Assembly: GCF_035046485.1 (NCBI RefSeq)
Contig: NC_085136.1
Coordinates: 80,927,734-80,991,733, forward strand
Source of the DNA: Aedes albopictus
Taxonomy: Eukaryota; Arthropoda; Insecta; Diptera; Culicidae
Length of the DNA: 64,000 nucleotides
Direction of reading: 5' to 3'
The notes under the pieces are model-generated. The model did no database searches. It saw nothing but the letters and a program-made list of their open reading frames with translations, and was not told where the DNA came from. A program made the position numbers and the translations under genes. Positions 11,216 to 23,970 of the stretch are shown here, in pieces (position 1 is the stretch's first letter; every line of letters starts with the position of its first letter).

Positions 11216-13015
11216 CAGTTTTCAGAGAGAGCTGACTCAACCCTCTGGAGCCGGAGGAGTCATATATGACCCCGGGGATGAAATTGAGTATAACAAACGT
11301 GTTCGAAATTAGCGAGGTAGCGACAGCAGTGGCGAAACAATCCTAACCTAATGGTTTACTTATGCCTTAGTCACTCACGAGCAATCAGTTTGATAAGAAA
11401 CAACATAGCCAAAACACCACTGGCGACTTTGACTGATTGACAGATCGTAGTAACAGAGCAGGATGTAGGTAGTTCTATTGCAATAGTAATAGAAACAGTG
11501 AACACTGTGAATATCAATTCGACAATGAACAGTTTCAATCAATCAATCAATCCATGCATCAGCATAACATCCCAATGTTGATCATCAATTTTCTATGGAT
11601 CTGGTCGAACAAAAAAGATACATCTGCTTTTGGTTTTCCTATTGATCCGGTAAAGTTGATTGAATTTGAAATGGTTCATATTTTGCAATCACCTTCACAA
11701 TTCAAGAGATCAGTTCGTGATGCAGGTGTAAATTTCATAGCCGTTTTACCATTTTTTCACGATCATTCATCACTGACAATTACACTTGACAACCAAAAAA
11801 GAGTACATTTCAACTTTAATTCGGAGGGCTGTGAATAAAAAAGCATATCCATTTCAAGGCACGTGGTGCCTTCACTTGCATCAACCTAATGATGCATCAG
11901 TTCCTCAAAAACTAGCTGGTAATTGATCACCTTGGTCACCCTCCGAAATCTCATCAACGAAGCCAATTGTAGCTAAATTTGAAACCAATTTTCGTCAGTC
12001 TGTGAAAATCACACCCAACTTGAAGCGGGATGATCTGAAATCTAGCTAATTAAAGTTTTGCCTTCCTAACCATTGTGACTAGTTATTGCGTCTCCAAATG
12101 ATGTTGATTCTCTAACCGGCGACGGTGACTATTATGACGAAAACGCAAAATTGCACACAGTCGCTTAATCATAAATCACGAGCATAAACGCCGCTGCTGC
12201 TGCCGTAGCAAACAATGGTCTCGAATGCAACCGAATGTTCCTTTCAAGTTAGCCAGGTTAGCAAATCTTCGCAACGCAAGATGGGGCCAGATGATCGATG
12301 CATCAATTGTTTTGAATTTCTTCTGACCTTCTGTTGTTGAGAGTGGTGCCGATGACGGTGAAATAAATCGGTATGGTATGGTAGATCCGAAAAAATGAAA
12401 ATCGATTTTCGTCACACGTTGATTGTCCGACTGTAACTATACGTGCTTAAAGTTAAACTCATCAAACCACTGCCATGGCTGAGGCAGACAACATTTGTTT
12501 TTCTTCGTTTCCCAAATTGCCTAATGAAATTCAAAGTGTGAATCAATTATGTGTTCTTCGAGCGAGAGAATTATCACTGATTGCGGATTATTTCAATTTC
12601 TGTTTTTCTTCTCTTCACTTTTGTTTTAAGTTGGAAGACGACGACACTGCTGGATACTGGACGCTGGAAGAATTTCGCTGAAATTCAAGCGAGGTATGTA
12701 ATGGAATCGTTATCATCCACATTTCTGGTTAAAGCTTGAATTTCATAGTGAGACAGTCACTCTGTGAGTGAAACCACAATCGACTTGATTGGATCGTGTT
12801 ACCAATTATTACTGAGAGGCAGTTTATCTGTTTGAATTCACAACTTTTTGCGTCGTTCCGTCTACCGTGGATAGCAGTGGTGTTGAGAAGATAACTTAGC
12901 AAAGCTTTAACTGACTGCACATATTCCTGATATAAACTACGTAATTGATCGGAAACAGATAAAATGGAAAATGATTCAATTGTTACATAAGATTTCTCCA
13001 TATGTTATCCGCAAG
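11216..13015. other. Low-repeat sequence, no gene recognised
   Basis: The satellite motif is absent. Open frames at 11554-11838 (94 codons, plus) and 12475-12681 (68 codons, plus) match no family I know. GC-rich patches with CTGCTGCTGCCG occur near 12190. This could be host non-coding or regulatory sequence. Confidence 0.4.
12475..12693 (+). other. Possible host exon with donor at 12694
   Basis: An ATG at 12475 in strong context (GCCATGGCT) opens a 68-codon frame that stops before a GAG|GTATGT donor at 12694. A stop upstream of the donor means it could only be a 5'-untranslated exon or chance. No domain is recognisable. Offered as a weak candidate. Confidence 0.2.
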
Positions 13016-15395
13016 TTTTACAAAATATTTCCCCTTTTTTAGAAATTCTTTATGAAATTCCAAGAATTCTCAGAACAGAAATTCTTTCTAGGCTTCTTCC
13101 GTGGACGCCATTTTAAAACTTTCATCGAGTATTGCTTTGGAAATTCATGCAGATTTTGCTGAAGCTCCACTTGGGATTCTTCAGAATTTGCTCGAAAAAT
13201 TTGTTTGGGAAATCTTGCATGAATTGTTTCAGAAATACTTCCAGGGATTATTTTAGAAATTCCTCTAAATATTTAATCATAAAAAATAATGAGCTTATTT
13301 GGTCCATCCTATGTACACTAATGACTCAAACCTTATCAAAACGAACTCTATGAAAATATGTCCTCGAAAGATGCGTTCGGAAAGTGACTTCTGGGATTTC
13401 TTTCTAAATTCCACCATCCTTCAAAAATTTCGTAAAAAGCTTGTTTAGAAAATCTTGCGTGGATTACTTCAGAATTTTCTTCAGGGATTCTGTTAATAAA
13501 TTCTCTAGGTATTTCCGAAATTTATCCGAGGATTTCATTAGACAATCCATCGAATTTCATTTTTCTTTTAAAAAATCTTTCAAAAACTCATTTTTTCAGA
13601 TTTTTTTCTGGAGATTCTTTATGAAATTAATTCAAGGATTTTTCAGAATTTATTTTGTACATTTAGTCAGAAATATTTTCAATGCTTCTTCGAAAATTTC
13701 ATCTGATATTCCTTCATATTTTTCCGGACATTTTTCAAAATAGTTTCAATTTTTTTCCGGAATCCTCCTAACAGTACCTTTGGGATTTTTTCTAAGAATT
13801 TTAACTGAAATTATTTCTAAGGCTTTTTGTTATTATTCAAAGGACGCCATTTTTAATTTTTCATAGGGTATTTCTTTGGAAATTCATGTAGATTCTTCTG
13901 AAATTCCACTTTAGATTCTCCCGAAATTTTTGGAAAATTTGTGTTGGAAATCTTGCATGAATTGCTTCAGAAATACTTCCAGGGATTAATTCAGGAAATC
14001 CTCTAAATGTTTTATTGGAATTTTGTACATATTTGGATTTCTTTAGGAAAATTTTCAGAGATTCTTTCATTGATTAAAAAAAAAAAACATAATAAAGGGA
14101 ACATTTGGAAATTGCTTTAGAAATCCCTAAAAACAAGTCTTCCAGAAAATCTTTTTGTCAAGACTTCAGCCTAGGATTCTTTTTGATATTTTACCATGAA
14201 TTCTTTCCAGTATTCCTTTAGGTATACATCTAGAAAGTTTCCGTAAAAATCCTTTAACGATTCGTTCTTGAGTTCTTTCGAGGGGGTTTCAGCAAATCTT
14301 CCAAATCCTTATTAAATGTTCCCAACGATGATTTTAGAAATTTCCCCAGAAATTTTACCACGGACTCTTTTAAAATGTGTCCTCGAAAGATACTTTTGGA
14401 AATTTTGTTATGGGATTGGGGGATTCCACCAGGAGATCCTCCCGAAATTTCATAAAAAATATCGTTTAGAAAATCTAGCATGGCTTATTTCAGAATTTTC
14501 TTCAGGGTTTCTGTCAGAAATTCTTTGGGTATTCATTCCCAAACTCTCTGTAAAAGTTTATTGGAAAAGCCATCAATTTCGTTTCTTTTTAATCTTTCAA
14601 AAGCTCAATTTTTCAAAAATTTCTCTGGAGATTTTTTCAGGAATTAATCCGTGGATTCCTTCAGATTTTGCTATTGACATTGAGTCAGAAAAATCTTCAA
14701 TGCTACTTCAGGATTTAACTACTTAAGAAATTCTTGCAGAGAATCTTCTAAAACTCCACTTGATATTATTCAGAAATTTCTCGAAAAAAATGTTTGGGAT
14801 ATCTTGCATGGATTGCTTCGGAAATACCTCCAGGGTTTATTAAAAAAAAAATTCACTTTTCAATTTTCTTTTGCTTCAGAAATCTCTCCAGTGATTCCAT
14901 AAAAAAAATCTCTGACAAAAGTTTGCAGTCAGGAGTTCCTGCAGGTTTTTTTAAATGAATTCTTAAATTTTAAATACCTACAATTCTACAATTATTTCTT
15001 TTTGAAATTCCTCTAGATATCTATTTAGATATTTTTCAAAAGAATTTCGATTTTTTGAGGAACTCCACCGGGAGGTTTTCAGAAAATATTCAAAAGAAAT
15101 TCAAGAAAATTCCAAGGATTTCTTCAGAAGTTTTTCGTAAAGAAATCCTTCAGCGACTCCTGTTGATTTTTTCCGGGGGGTTTTAAGAAAATCTTTAAAA
15201 AAATCCTTCAGAAATTTCACCGATGATTTCTCCAGAAAATACATCACGAATTCCTTTAAAATGTGTCCTCGAAAAAGGCGTTCAGATTTTTTTCTGAAAT
15301 CGCTTTGGCAATCATTTGAAGGACTTTTTCTGAAAATCCATCAGAAATTCCTCCAGAAATTTACTAAAAATTTCTTCTAGAAACTTTCAAAAATA

Positions 15396-15608
15396 GGGTA
15401 TTGTACCATTTGGGCATTTGTACCTATTTTGGGCACTTGTCGCTATAACTAAGTCAATTTCAAACCGATTGATTTGAATTTTTGAACAGAGTTAGATACT
15501 GTACGTGCCCAGCTCTGTACAAAATTTCAAATCAATCGGTTTGAAATTGACTTAGTTAAAGCAGCATGTGCCCAAAATAGGTACACCTGCCCAAATGGTA
15601 CAAGACCC
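15396..15608. mobile_element. TA-flanked foldback MITE (213 bp)
   Basis: TA at 15394-15395 and 15609-15610 flank ends GGGTATTGTACCATTTGGGC and GCCCAAATGGTACAAGACCC. The arms continue inward through matching TAGGTACAAATGCC and AAATCAATCGGTTTG-type segments, so nearly the whole element is a hairpin. No coding capacity. Confidence 0.85.
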
Positions 15609-17122
15609 TACCTTAAGAAATTCCGTCAAGAATGTTTCTAAGAGTTCCTCCAAAAGTTTCTCAAAAATTCCATTATTGCTTCTTTGAAAAATATAATCAA
15701 AATTCCTCCAGGGAATTTCCACTAGATATTCAATCGGAAATTTCTACATATTTATTCAGAAATTTCTCCAGCGATTCCTCCAGAACATTCTTCAGAGATT
15801 CTTTCATAACAGAAACTTCCCAAAATTCCTACGAAAACTACTCGAAGCATTTCTTCGGAAACTCCTTCAAAATTTTATTCCAAATATTCCCCTAAGAATT
15901 CCTTCACGGGTTGTTTTGAAAATTTCCTCTACGGATACTTTAGGCATTCTTTAGAGATCTTTAGATGTCACTAAGTCCCATGCAAATTCCACTAAGGAGT
16001 CCTATAGAAATTTATCAAGAAATTCTGAAAAAACAGGTTTACTGAAACAACTCATGAATTTCTTCGGAAGCTCCTCCAAACATTCCTTCTCAAATTTCTG
16101 CAGAGATTCCTCTAATTTTTTTCGAAACACTTCTTTAATAGATGCTGTATGAATTTCTTTTGAAATCCCTTCATGAAGTCCTGTAAAAAATCACAAAGGC
16201 ATTTCTTGAGAAATTCCTCCAGACAGACTTTCAGTAAATATCCCGAAATAAGTCTAAGGATCCTTCCAGAAACTTTTCCAACTATTCCATAAAAATATCT
16301 TTTATGAATTCCTTAAGAATTTCTTCAAGGCATACATTTTAAAACATCCGCAGATACTTTCAAAAATTCTTACAGGAATTCATTCAGACATTCTTACAAT
16401 TATTGTTCAAAAGATTCCTTCAGAGAATTTTTCACAGATTTTCTCAATAATTCCTCTATGGATCACTCTAGAAAACCCTACACGGTTACTATTAGACAAT
16501 TTTCTACGGGTTCTTTTATAAATTGATTTAAGATTTTTTTCTTGGAAATCATGAGGAAATTTATTTGTACAATAAATTCGAAATTTCTTCGACCGATTCC
16601 TCAAAGAATTCTTCCAGAGGTTCTTTCACAAAATCTTCTAGGAATTTCTTTGGAAATTCCTCTAACGATTCCTCCTCAAAATTCTATTCTAAAATTGTCC
16701 ATGGGTTGTTTCTTAAATTGCTGCATGAGTTCCATTGGCAAATCCCTTATCAACCATCAACCATTTCTCCAGAGATTATTTAGGAAAATCATGCATGGAT
16801 TGCTTTAGAAAACCCTTCTACAGTTTTTTTTTCGAATCTTTCCCAGAGTTGGGTTTAGAAATTCATCAAATGATTCCTACAGAAATGTCTCAAAGGATTG
16901 CCAATAAAACTTTCCATAGATTTCTCCAGCATTTCCTCCAGGAGGTTTTTGTTTTGAAAATATCCATGGGATTTCTTCAGAAATTTATTCAAAGGTTTTC
17001 TCAAAAATTTTGTTAGTATCTCGAAGCAATTCTTGTTGGGTCTCTTTCGGGAATTCCTTTAAGAATTCCTCCAGATTTTTTTGTCATAGAATCAATAAGA
17101 AAATCACTCCTGAATTCATTAA

Positions 17123-17471
17123 GGCGAAACTGGAAGCATTTTCTCATTTTTTTGGTTTTTGATTTTTTATAAAATAACGAAGCAATATTTTCAAAATCGG
17201 TTTTCGTGCACATGTAGAGTATGGATCAAGGTATCTTCTGAATTTTTTTGTGGCGGAAAAAGTTTTCCATTTTCGCAGAAACCATTTTTTTGTGAAATTT
17301 TATTCAAAAATGGTTTCTGAGAAAATGAAAAACATTTTCCACCACAAAAAAAATCGGGAGATACCTTGATCCATACTCTACATATGCACGAAAACCGATT
17401 TTGAAAATATTGCTTCGTTATTTTATAAAAAATCAAAAACCAAAAAGTGGGGAAATGGATCCAGTTTCGCC
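17123..17471. mobile_element. TTAA-flanked foldback MITE (349 bp)
   Basis: TTAA (17119-17122, 17472-17475) brackets ends GGCGAAACTGGA and TCCAGTTTCGCC (one mismatch or gap further in). The long arms contain AAATCGGTTTTCGTGCA and its complement. A second copy is at 26381-26723. The minus-strand 124-codon frame across it is incidental. Confidence 0.85.
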
Positions 17472-17926
17472 TTAATACATTCATCCATTGGTTTTTTTTC
17501 ACACAATCCTCAATATGTAATACATAAGAAAATTCTCCAAGAACTCCGAAAAAAAAATACTTCATTGATTGCTCCCGAAATTGCTACATGAATTTCTTCC
17601 AGATTTTTTTTTTATTCTGAAGAACTATCACGGATTTCTTTCTTTTGAAATTCCTATGGAGATTCCACCAGAAATTTCTTCAAGAACTCCTTAAAAAAAA
17701 TTTGATGGATTTTCTCATAAATTCCTCCTTGGTTTTTTTTTCAGAAATTCTTTTGATGATTCTTTGAAAAGTATTTTACAAATACCTTCATACATTCCTC
17801 TTTCAGAAAAGCCTCTTTAAGAAATTTCCTTGAAGAAAATCAGAAATTTAGAATTTCGACCCAGATTTCTCAAGAAGTTCTTTCAGGAATCCATGAGAAA
17901 ATTTTCTAGATTTCATTAAGATTTGT

Positions 17927-17985
17927 GGGCTTCATGGCCGTACGGGTTGAGGTGTCAATCGTCTAACCGTTCCGTATTGCTGTAT
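17927..17985 (+). mobile_element. tRNA-derived SINE head fragment
   Basis: GGCTTCATGGCCGTACGGG and the following bases resemble the A-box head of the SINE at 20504, but the B box and body are missing. It is a short truncated copy. Confidence 0.45.
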
Positions 17986-18489
17986 GAGTTCCACACTGTA
18001 TGTATCCTCCAGAAATTCCTTTCGGTCACAGAATCTTTCAATCATTTCTCCCAGAGTTTGCTTAGGAAAATCATGCATGAATCGCTTTAGAAGCTGCTCC
18101 AAGCATTTTTTTAGGAACTTTTCTAGGATTTTCTTTGGAAATTCCTCCAGTAGTTTTTCGAAGGATTTATTTTTAAAACATTCTATAGATTTCTTCAGCA
18201 GTTTCTCCAGAGAGTTTTGTTTAGGAAAATTTCCTTGGGATTTGTACAGAAATTCCTCCAGATTTTCAAGAGTTTCTTCTTGAAATTCCTCCAGAAAACA
18301 TTCCTTTAGAAAAAAATCGATGGATTGTTACATAAATTCCTCCATGATTTTTTTTTTCGAAAATTCTTTTGACGATTTTTATGGATTTTTTTTCGAAAAT
18401 TTCCTTCAGACTCTTTTCCTACAGAAAATCCTTGTTAAGATGTTTCCTTCCTTCAGGAAATCATTATCTTAGGAGAAAAATCGTGTTAA

Positions 18490-18609
18490 GTACTGTTCGT
18501 TTGAATTCCACTAAGAATTTGCATCCTTTGACAGATACTTATTTCGACCTCAACTGTAAGGTGTCTTCAGTGTCTTGTACTTGACTCGACTCCAGTCAAG
18601 TACAAGACA
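18490..18609. mobile_element. Half copy of the TTAAGTACTGTTC MITE
   Basis: After TTAA (18486-18489), GTACTGTTCGTTTGAATTCC and the following 100 bases match the left arm of the intact element at 26161-26377. The sequence stops near the hairpin centre (CAAGTACAAGACA), so the right arm is lost. Confidence 0.7.
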
Positions 18610-18779
18610 AATATTCTTTTAGCATTTTTTTTTCAGAAATTTCCCAGAAAAATCCAATAGAAAGTTGTCCATGATTCCATGGAAGATATCTTCAGATATC
18701 AAAAAAATTCTTAAGGGATTCGTTCAAAATCACTATTTCGCTATAACTTTTTTTCTTATTAATAATTTCAAATTAAGTC

Positions 18780-19260
18780 AAATGTTTTTCGAAGTTCGTT
18801 ATATTAGTCATAAATGATCAAAATTTCATTGCATTCGGTTCATTGAATCCGGAGATATAACAGCTCAAAGCTGGCTATCGGATAATTATACCCTTTTCTA
18901 GAATCTCTCTAACTTTGTGTAGAATAGTCAAATTTGCACCACTGATACACAACTAGTTGATGAACTTACAGTAAAAATTTAAGAATATTTTTCTCGAAAA
19001 ATTACAGCTAGTAGAGCATTTTTTAAAAAGTGAAAATTTTACCTGTCCTAGTTATTTTTGAGTATCCCCAGTAGTTGTCTATCATTGGTCAAAATTTGGG
19101 AAAGAAAGGGCTATTCTACATGAAGTTAGAAAGATTTTAGTAAAAGGCATAATTAATGTTTGGCCAACTTTTTCCGGATTCAATGAACCGAATACAATAA
19201 AACTTTAAGCTGGTAAAAGTAGAGCTTGTTACCCATGGTTTCCAAATTTTAGCCCCCGTA
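18780..19260. repeat. Imperfect large inverted repeat around a Tc1-like end
   Basis: Segments around 18830-18960 (TTCATTGAATCCGGAGATAT) and 19070-19215 (TTCCGGATTCAATGAACCG) are diverged inverted copies. Between them lies a terminus-like stretch ending GTATCCCC (about 19065), resembling the end at 22015-22066. It is probably one or two decayed TA-type MITEs arranged tail to tail. No intact pair of ends was found. Confidence 0.5.
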
Positions 19261-20503
19261 TGTTGGCACGTCCCCCTGGAAATCGCTGCAATATTGCGCC
19301 CACTCAATTAAGAATTATTTCGGGGAAACCCCCCCCAATGAATGGTTCGTTTCACGATTTCTATGTAATTATGGCAAAAGGAGCATTCTTAAGAGATTCC
19401 TTTTATGAGTTCACCTAAACATTTCTCTAAGAATTCTTTTAGAATAAATTTCTTTCATGTACTTCTTTAGATTTTTTTTTTCAGATAACGCCCAGAGGCA
19501 CGGCCAGAAACTAGTTCGGGTATTCTTTCAGCTTTTTTTTATTTTCCCGAGTTTTTTATATGTAGACAGAAGATTTGTATAGGAATACCTAGAATGGTTT
19601 GAGCAAGAATACCTCCAAAAATGTCTCCAGGTATTGCTTTTGAATGCATTCTTCTCCAAGTTATTCTCTGAAAATTCCAGGGATTCCTTCGGATATTCAT
19701 CCAGGAATTTTCGTGGGGTCTTCTTCAAGATGTTTTTTAAAGAAGTTTTTCAAAAGATTCAAGTTGAAATTTGTTCAGTCCACAGTTTTTATTCCTCCAA
19801 GGATTGCTTTAGGGATTTCATAGGAAATTCTTTCAAGGATTGCTACAGAAGTTCGTGCCTGTTTCCTGCATATATTTTATGAACTGTTTCTGAGAGAACT
19901 ACTGAAGGGATTTATCAGAATTTACTTCAGGTGTTTTTCCTGGGATTTTTTCAAGAAATTCTTCAAGAAGTTTCTCAAGAAATTCTTCTAGAAATTTCTT
20001 CAGGGGCTTCTCTAGAAAATCCCCCAATGATTCCTTAAAAAGATGAAATTCCATGATTTCTTTTACAGAAATTCAGAGAATGTCACAAAAAATCCTCTAG
20101 GGTTTTCTTTAAGAAATTCAGAAAAGCTCTCGGAACTCTTTCTGTAAATATGATTGCATCTTTTCTAGAGATTCCTTCTGATATTACTCCATATATTCAG
20201 AGAATCTCACAGGTACTGAGAAGATCCTCTAGAAAGTTCTGAGAGTGTTTCTTCATAAGCTCCTCGAAGTATTCTTCCAGAGATTATTTATAATGTATTC
20301 AGACAATTCTTCAGGGAATAGGATTCAGATTCTTTAAGAATAGTTTCCGGTGATGCTCCTGAGCTTAGTCCAAAAATTCTCTGAGCAACTCCTGCTGAAA
20401 TTACTTCAGAATATATTCCTTGGAATATATTTTTTAAGGAAATTGTTCAATGTATACCTGCAGAGGGTTCTCCCATTATTTCGCTATTTTTCTTCAAATT
20501 GTA

Positions 20504-20721
20504 GGCTTCGTGGCCGAGCGGTTAGCGACATCAGTCGTTCAGGTGTCTTGTAAGCCTCGGAATGTGGGTTCGATTCCCGCTCTAGTCGGGGAAAACTTTT
20601 CGTTAAACGAAAAATTTTCCACTGGGCCACTGGGTGTTATATGTGTTGTCCGTTGTCTAATGTTAGTGTAATGTTCAGTCTGAGTGGCCTCTAGCCGAAG
20701 ACGGTGTATTGTCTTTTTTTT
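20504..20721 (+). mobile_element. tRNA-derived SINE with class II tRNA head
   Basis: The A box GTGGCCGAGCGGTTA and B box GGGTTCGATTCCCGC, with an extended variable region, point to a tRNA-Leu or tRNA-Ser ancestor. The body contains AACTTTTCGTTAAACG and TGGCCTCTAGCCGAAGACGG and ends in a T-run. The same family occurs inverted at 34950-35155. The lack of a closed acceptor stem argues against a functional tRNA. Confidence 0.8.
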
Positions 20722-21657
20722 CAAAACTGTTCTTCAAAAATCTGATTAAGAAAACGTTTTATTCAGGAAATTCTTCAGTGGTTCTCTAATGAATTCTAAT
20801 ACGATTTATTTTTTGTTTTTTTTAGAGTTTCCTTCAGATATGTCTCTAGGTAGTTATCAGAAATTGCATAAAAACTCTTCTAAGAACTCCCCTAGAAGTT
20901 TTATAATATATTCGACAGAAAATCCTCCAGAAAACCCTAAGAAATTCATTAAGGGACTTGTTTGATAAATTCTTCTGTATATTTTCTGAAAATTTTGCGA
21001 GATTTCTGCAGACATTTTCCAGAGATTCAGAAATTTCTCCATTAAATCTTCCAGGAATTTCTCAAGTAATTTTATCCATGAATTACTTTGAGATTCCCTC
21101 TAGAATATTCTAATAATTTAACACCTAGGTATTTTAAAATGAATCTTCTGGTGTTCTCCCAGGTAACAGAGTTTTAAACATTTTCAATAGTTTCTTGTAG
21201 AAATCTTGAAAGGTATTACCCAGAGTTTCAAAGGATTTCTGTAGAAATGAGTTCATCAATTATCCAGTTTTATTTGTATAATTTCTGGAAGAACTTCTGA
21301 AAAAAAAATATAAGAATTTCTCTGAAACATTTCCTGCTTGAATCTTTGAAGAATTTCCAGGAGATATTTCAGACAGGAATTTACAAAAGAATCTCTGAAA
21401 GAATTTTCAAAAAATCTCCAGTGGAATCCCAGTAGAAATCTCACAAAGCACTCTTGGTTGCTTTTCTTATCTTTGTCAGGGCACTCGTATTGAGACCAGC
21501 AAAATAAAAAAAATGATATCATGAGCTGGTTACTCAATGAGTAACTTGGAGTAGCCTCAATGACACCACTACCAAAATTTCGACCATCAATAGTCAATTA
21601 GTTAATCAACTTACTTTGAAGTTTTATTTAATACATTTTTGAAAAGTTACATCCATA

Positions 21658-22010
21658 CACGGCGTGTGTATGGGAAAAGTTTATAACAAAAAAATAGGCA
21701 TCGTCAAATTTTTCGCTATTCAAAAATAGAGGCTTTCAGCTTTCATTTGCAGGATCCCTCAAAAAAATCCACCGAGGGATCCCGAACAACTTTTTCAGAA
21801 TACTGTTTTTCCTCATACAAAATGCAGGGTTCCAAATTAATCCCTATTTCTACTTAACAAACATACCCAATTTTTGTATGAAAAAGTTCCCCCGATGGAA
21901 TATTTCGATGTTGGGCTTGAATGAAAGCTGGTAGCGTCAACTTTCACGTAGCGTAAAAATTAGCGATGCCCATTTTTTTGTAATAAATTTGTTCTACCAG
22001 ACACACCGTG
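21658..22010. mobile_element. Foldback MITE with CACGGCGTGTG ends
   Basis: Left end CACGGCGTGTGTATGG and right end CCAGACACACCGTG pair imperfectly. Inner arms AACAAAAAAATAGGCATCG and CGATGCCCATTTTTTTG pair well, as do CTTTCAGCTTTCATTTG and the corresponding GAATGAAAGCTG. A TA precedes the left end, but no matching TA follows the right end. The right flank carries another decayed TA-type terminus to about 22066. Confidence 0.65.
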
Positions 22011-22066
22011 CCATTTTTTAGAAAGTGAAAATTTGTCTTATCGATTATTTTGTGTATCCTCTGTAT

Positions 22067-23970
22067 GTATATTCTGAATATTCTTATACACATTCAAAGG
22101 TATGAATCGATAGAGCTAAGTTTTGTGCTTTCGGTCCAAACAAGCATACCTACTGTTCTATATAAATTATCACAAACTTTTGTTTAATTTTGACGTAGGA
22201 CTACGTTTCTATTTTCAACACTGTGAGAGAGTTGTGGCTATAAATTTTGCTGTTTCAATGACACATTTCTAATTTTCATGAGGCAAAATTGTGCATGATT
22301 CTATATAACACCGTCGTACGGTGCCTATCGCGGGACATGGAAGCGAGTACCACTAGCGAACGGATTTGATTTCTTATTAATATTGAATACCATTTTGAAG
22401 GGTTTTCCGGTGTTTGAACGGACATTCACTGTCACACAGCTGCAGATATTTAATACAGCAATTTCAAATTGCTTGAATTCATTTCGGTGGCATGTGACAG
22501 AGTACTATAGACATCTTAAACCGCCAATCACAATCGAAGATTGTATGTTTTACAATCCCGCCGTTGTCTTTGCGACACGAAAATTACCCGCTGGCTGCTG
22601 CTGCTGCCGGAGAAGATGATTCATCCTCAGCGGGGTAGCGGCAGCGCGACGGTAGACACTGCTGGTGGCGGTGGCTGTGGAGAATCCAATTCCACTTGAG
22701 ATATAGGCTGAATTAGTCACCCGTGTCTCAGTAACCTACCGAACCGCTGGGGGGAGAGGGAGCGACAATTTCACAGGTGCTGGGCAATAATTGCGGCTCT
22801 CCGCTGTTGTTGTGCCAGTTCGAAATCTTTCCACCTCCCGGGAAGGTGAATGTGTGTTACGACGACTTACGACGCTTACGACTGAGAGTTCCGCTAATTG
22901 TTTTCTGAGGCTACGCGAATAAGGTGATGTGAATTCAGTTTTGGAGGTGAGTGGTTAATTTACCTTTTACATCGAGGTTTGTTTCCTATGGTACGTGCGG
23001 TTGAAGTGTAAAATAGTTTGGTTACGTTCACTTAGGATTTGAATTGATCCATCATTGGAAGTTCAAATGATGTAAACTTGTTAATGTAAGGTGAAACAGC
23101 ATCTTTCGTGTAAATAGCTGTTCAATTGGAGTGAAAATTGCTTCAAGCTTGTAAAAAGAAATTGATTCAATTCGAAGAGTTGTGTAATATCCATCCTGCA
23201 TTATTTCGGAAGAAATTAAATGGCCAACAATGCCAACATGTGATAAGGACAGTATTTGTAATAATCTGGAGACAGAAATATGGTTTATACTAAATTTCAT
23301 AAAAAATAACGCAGTACTTCAAACTGTGTAGTATATAATCACTTATACAATCTACGTAGTTATAGTTCAAGATATATTGGAAAAACTCAGAATGCTTTTT
23401 AAAGAAATGATAAATGGTGCAATTCTTTGACACTAGCCTAAGAGAAATTCTTGGCAAATTTACTGATTGATAAAGGAAGACAATCAGAAAGGAATCGTAA
23501 TCGTACCATTCTAATTGTCAATATTGACAATATTGGATGACCACATATTTCCGAGGTTTCAACTTGCCCCGGTCCATTATACTGCAATAAATCATGTTTC
23601 GTGTCCGAAAAAAGAACAACACCGCCGTCATCCCACCCATCAATCACCCCGGACCAAAGAAAAGTAATACCTAGTAGTAGGTACATGTTCATGTCCGCCG
23701 CCTTCAACAAAGGTTCCGCATCGCACACCGCACCCACAAAGCCCAATGACCCAATAACACACAGAGGAAAACCGAAAGTAGCATCGACCGGCATGTTCGA
23801 ACTTACTACCCAGACAGACAGTGCAGTATCTACATGCTCGTACCATACCTAGGTATGTTACATTGACTGACTCGGAAGTACCCATCGAAACACCGATGCG
23901 ATGTACACATGTTGGAACGAGAAGTAATCGAACTTCGTCGGTCGTCAAGAGCCGCGAGATAGTTTTATGG
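22067..23970. other. Low-repeat, partly GC-rich sequence
   Basis: No satellite motif. A GC-rich block with CTGCTGCTGCTGCCGG, GGCGGTGGCTGTGG and CACCTCCCGGGAAGGTG lies at 22560-22930, resembling untranslated or promoter-proximal sequence. Open frames here (for example 23640-24119 minus) match no known family. Confidence 0.45.
22560..22946 (+). other. Possible 5'-untranslated exon ending at a GT donor
   Basis: GC-rich low-repeat sequence ends at GGAG|GTGAGTGG (donor at 22947). No acceptor or frame is defined, so the 5' limit is arbitrary. If real, it could be a first exon spliced to 55140. This is inference from base composition and one splice-site match. Confidence 0.3.

Larger units (their letters stand above)
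13020..21600. repeat. Long degenerate GGAATTCC-type satellite with insertions
   Basis: About 8.5 kb of heavily diverged GAAATTCCTCCAG / TTTCTTCAGGAATT text. The 12-bp phase survives only locally, and T- or A-runs are frequent. Many short frames rich in F, S, K and N on both strands are artefacts. MITEs at 15396-15608, 17123-17471 and 18490-18609, an inverted-repeat block at 18780-19260 and SINEs at 17927 and 20504 interrupt it. Confidence 0.7.

Noticed and set aside
11554..11838. 94-codon frame as a host gene
   Set aside because: No recognised family, no splice signals that fit, and the length is within chance for AT-rich sequence with long gaps between stops.
20504..20590. Functional tRNA-Leu or tRNA-Ser gene
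   Set aside because: A and B boxes are good but there is no closed acceptor stem, and the body and tail recur in the SINE at 34950-35155.
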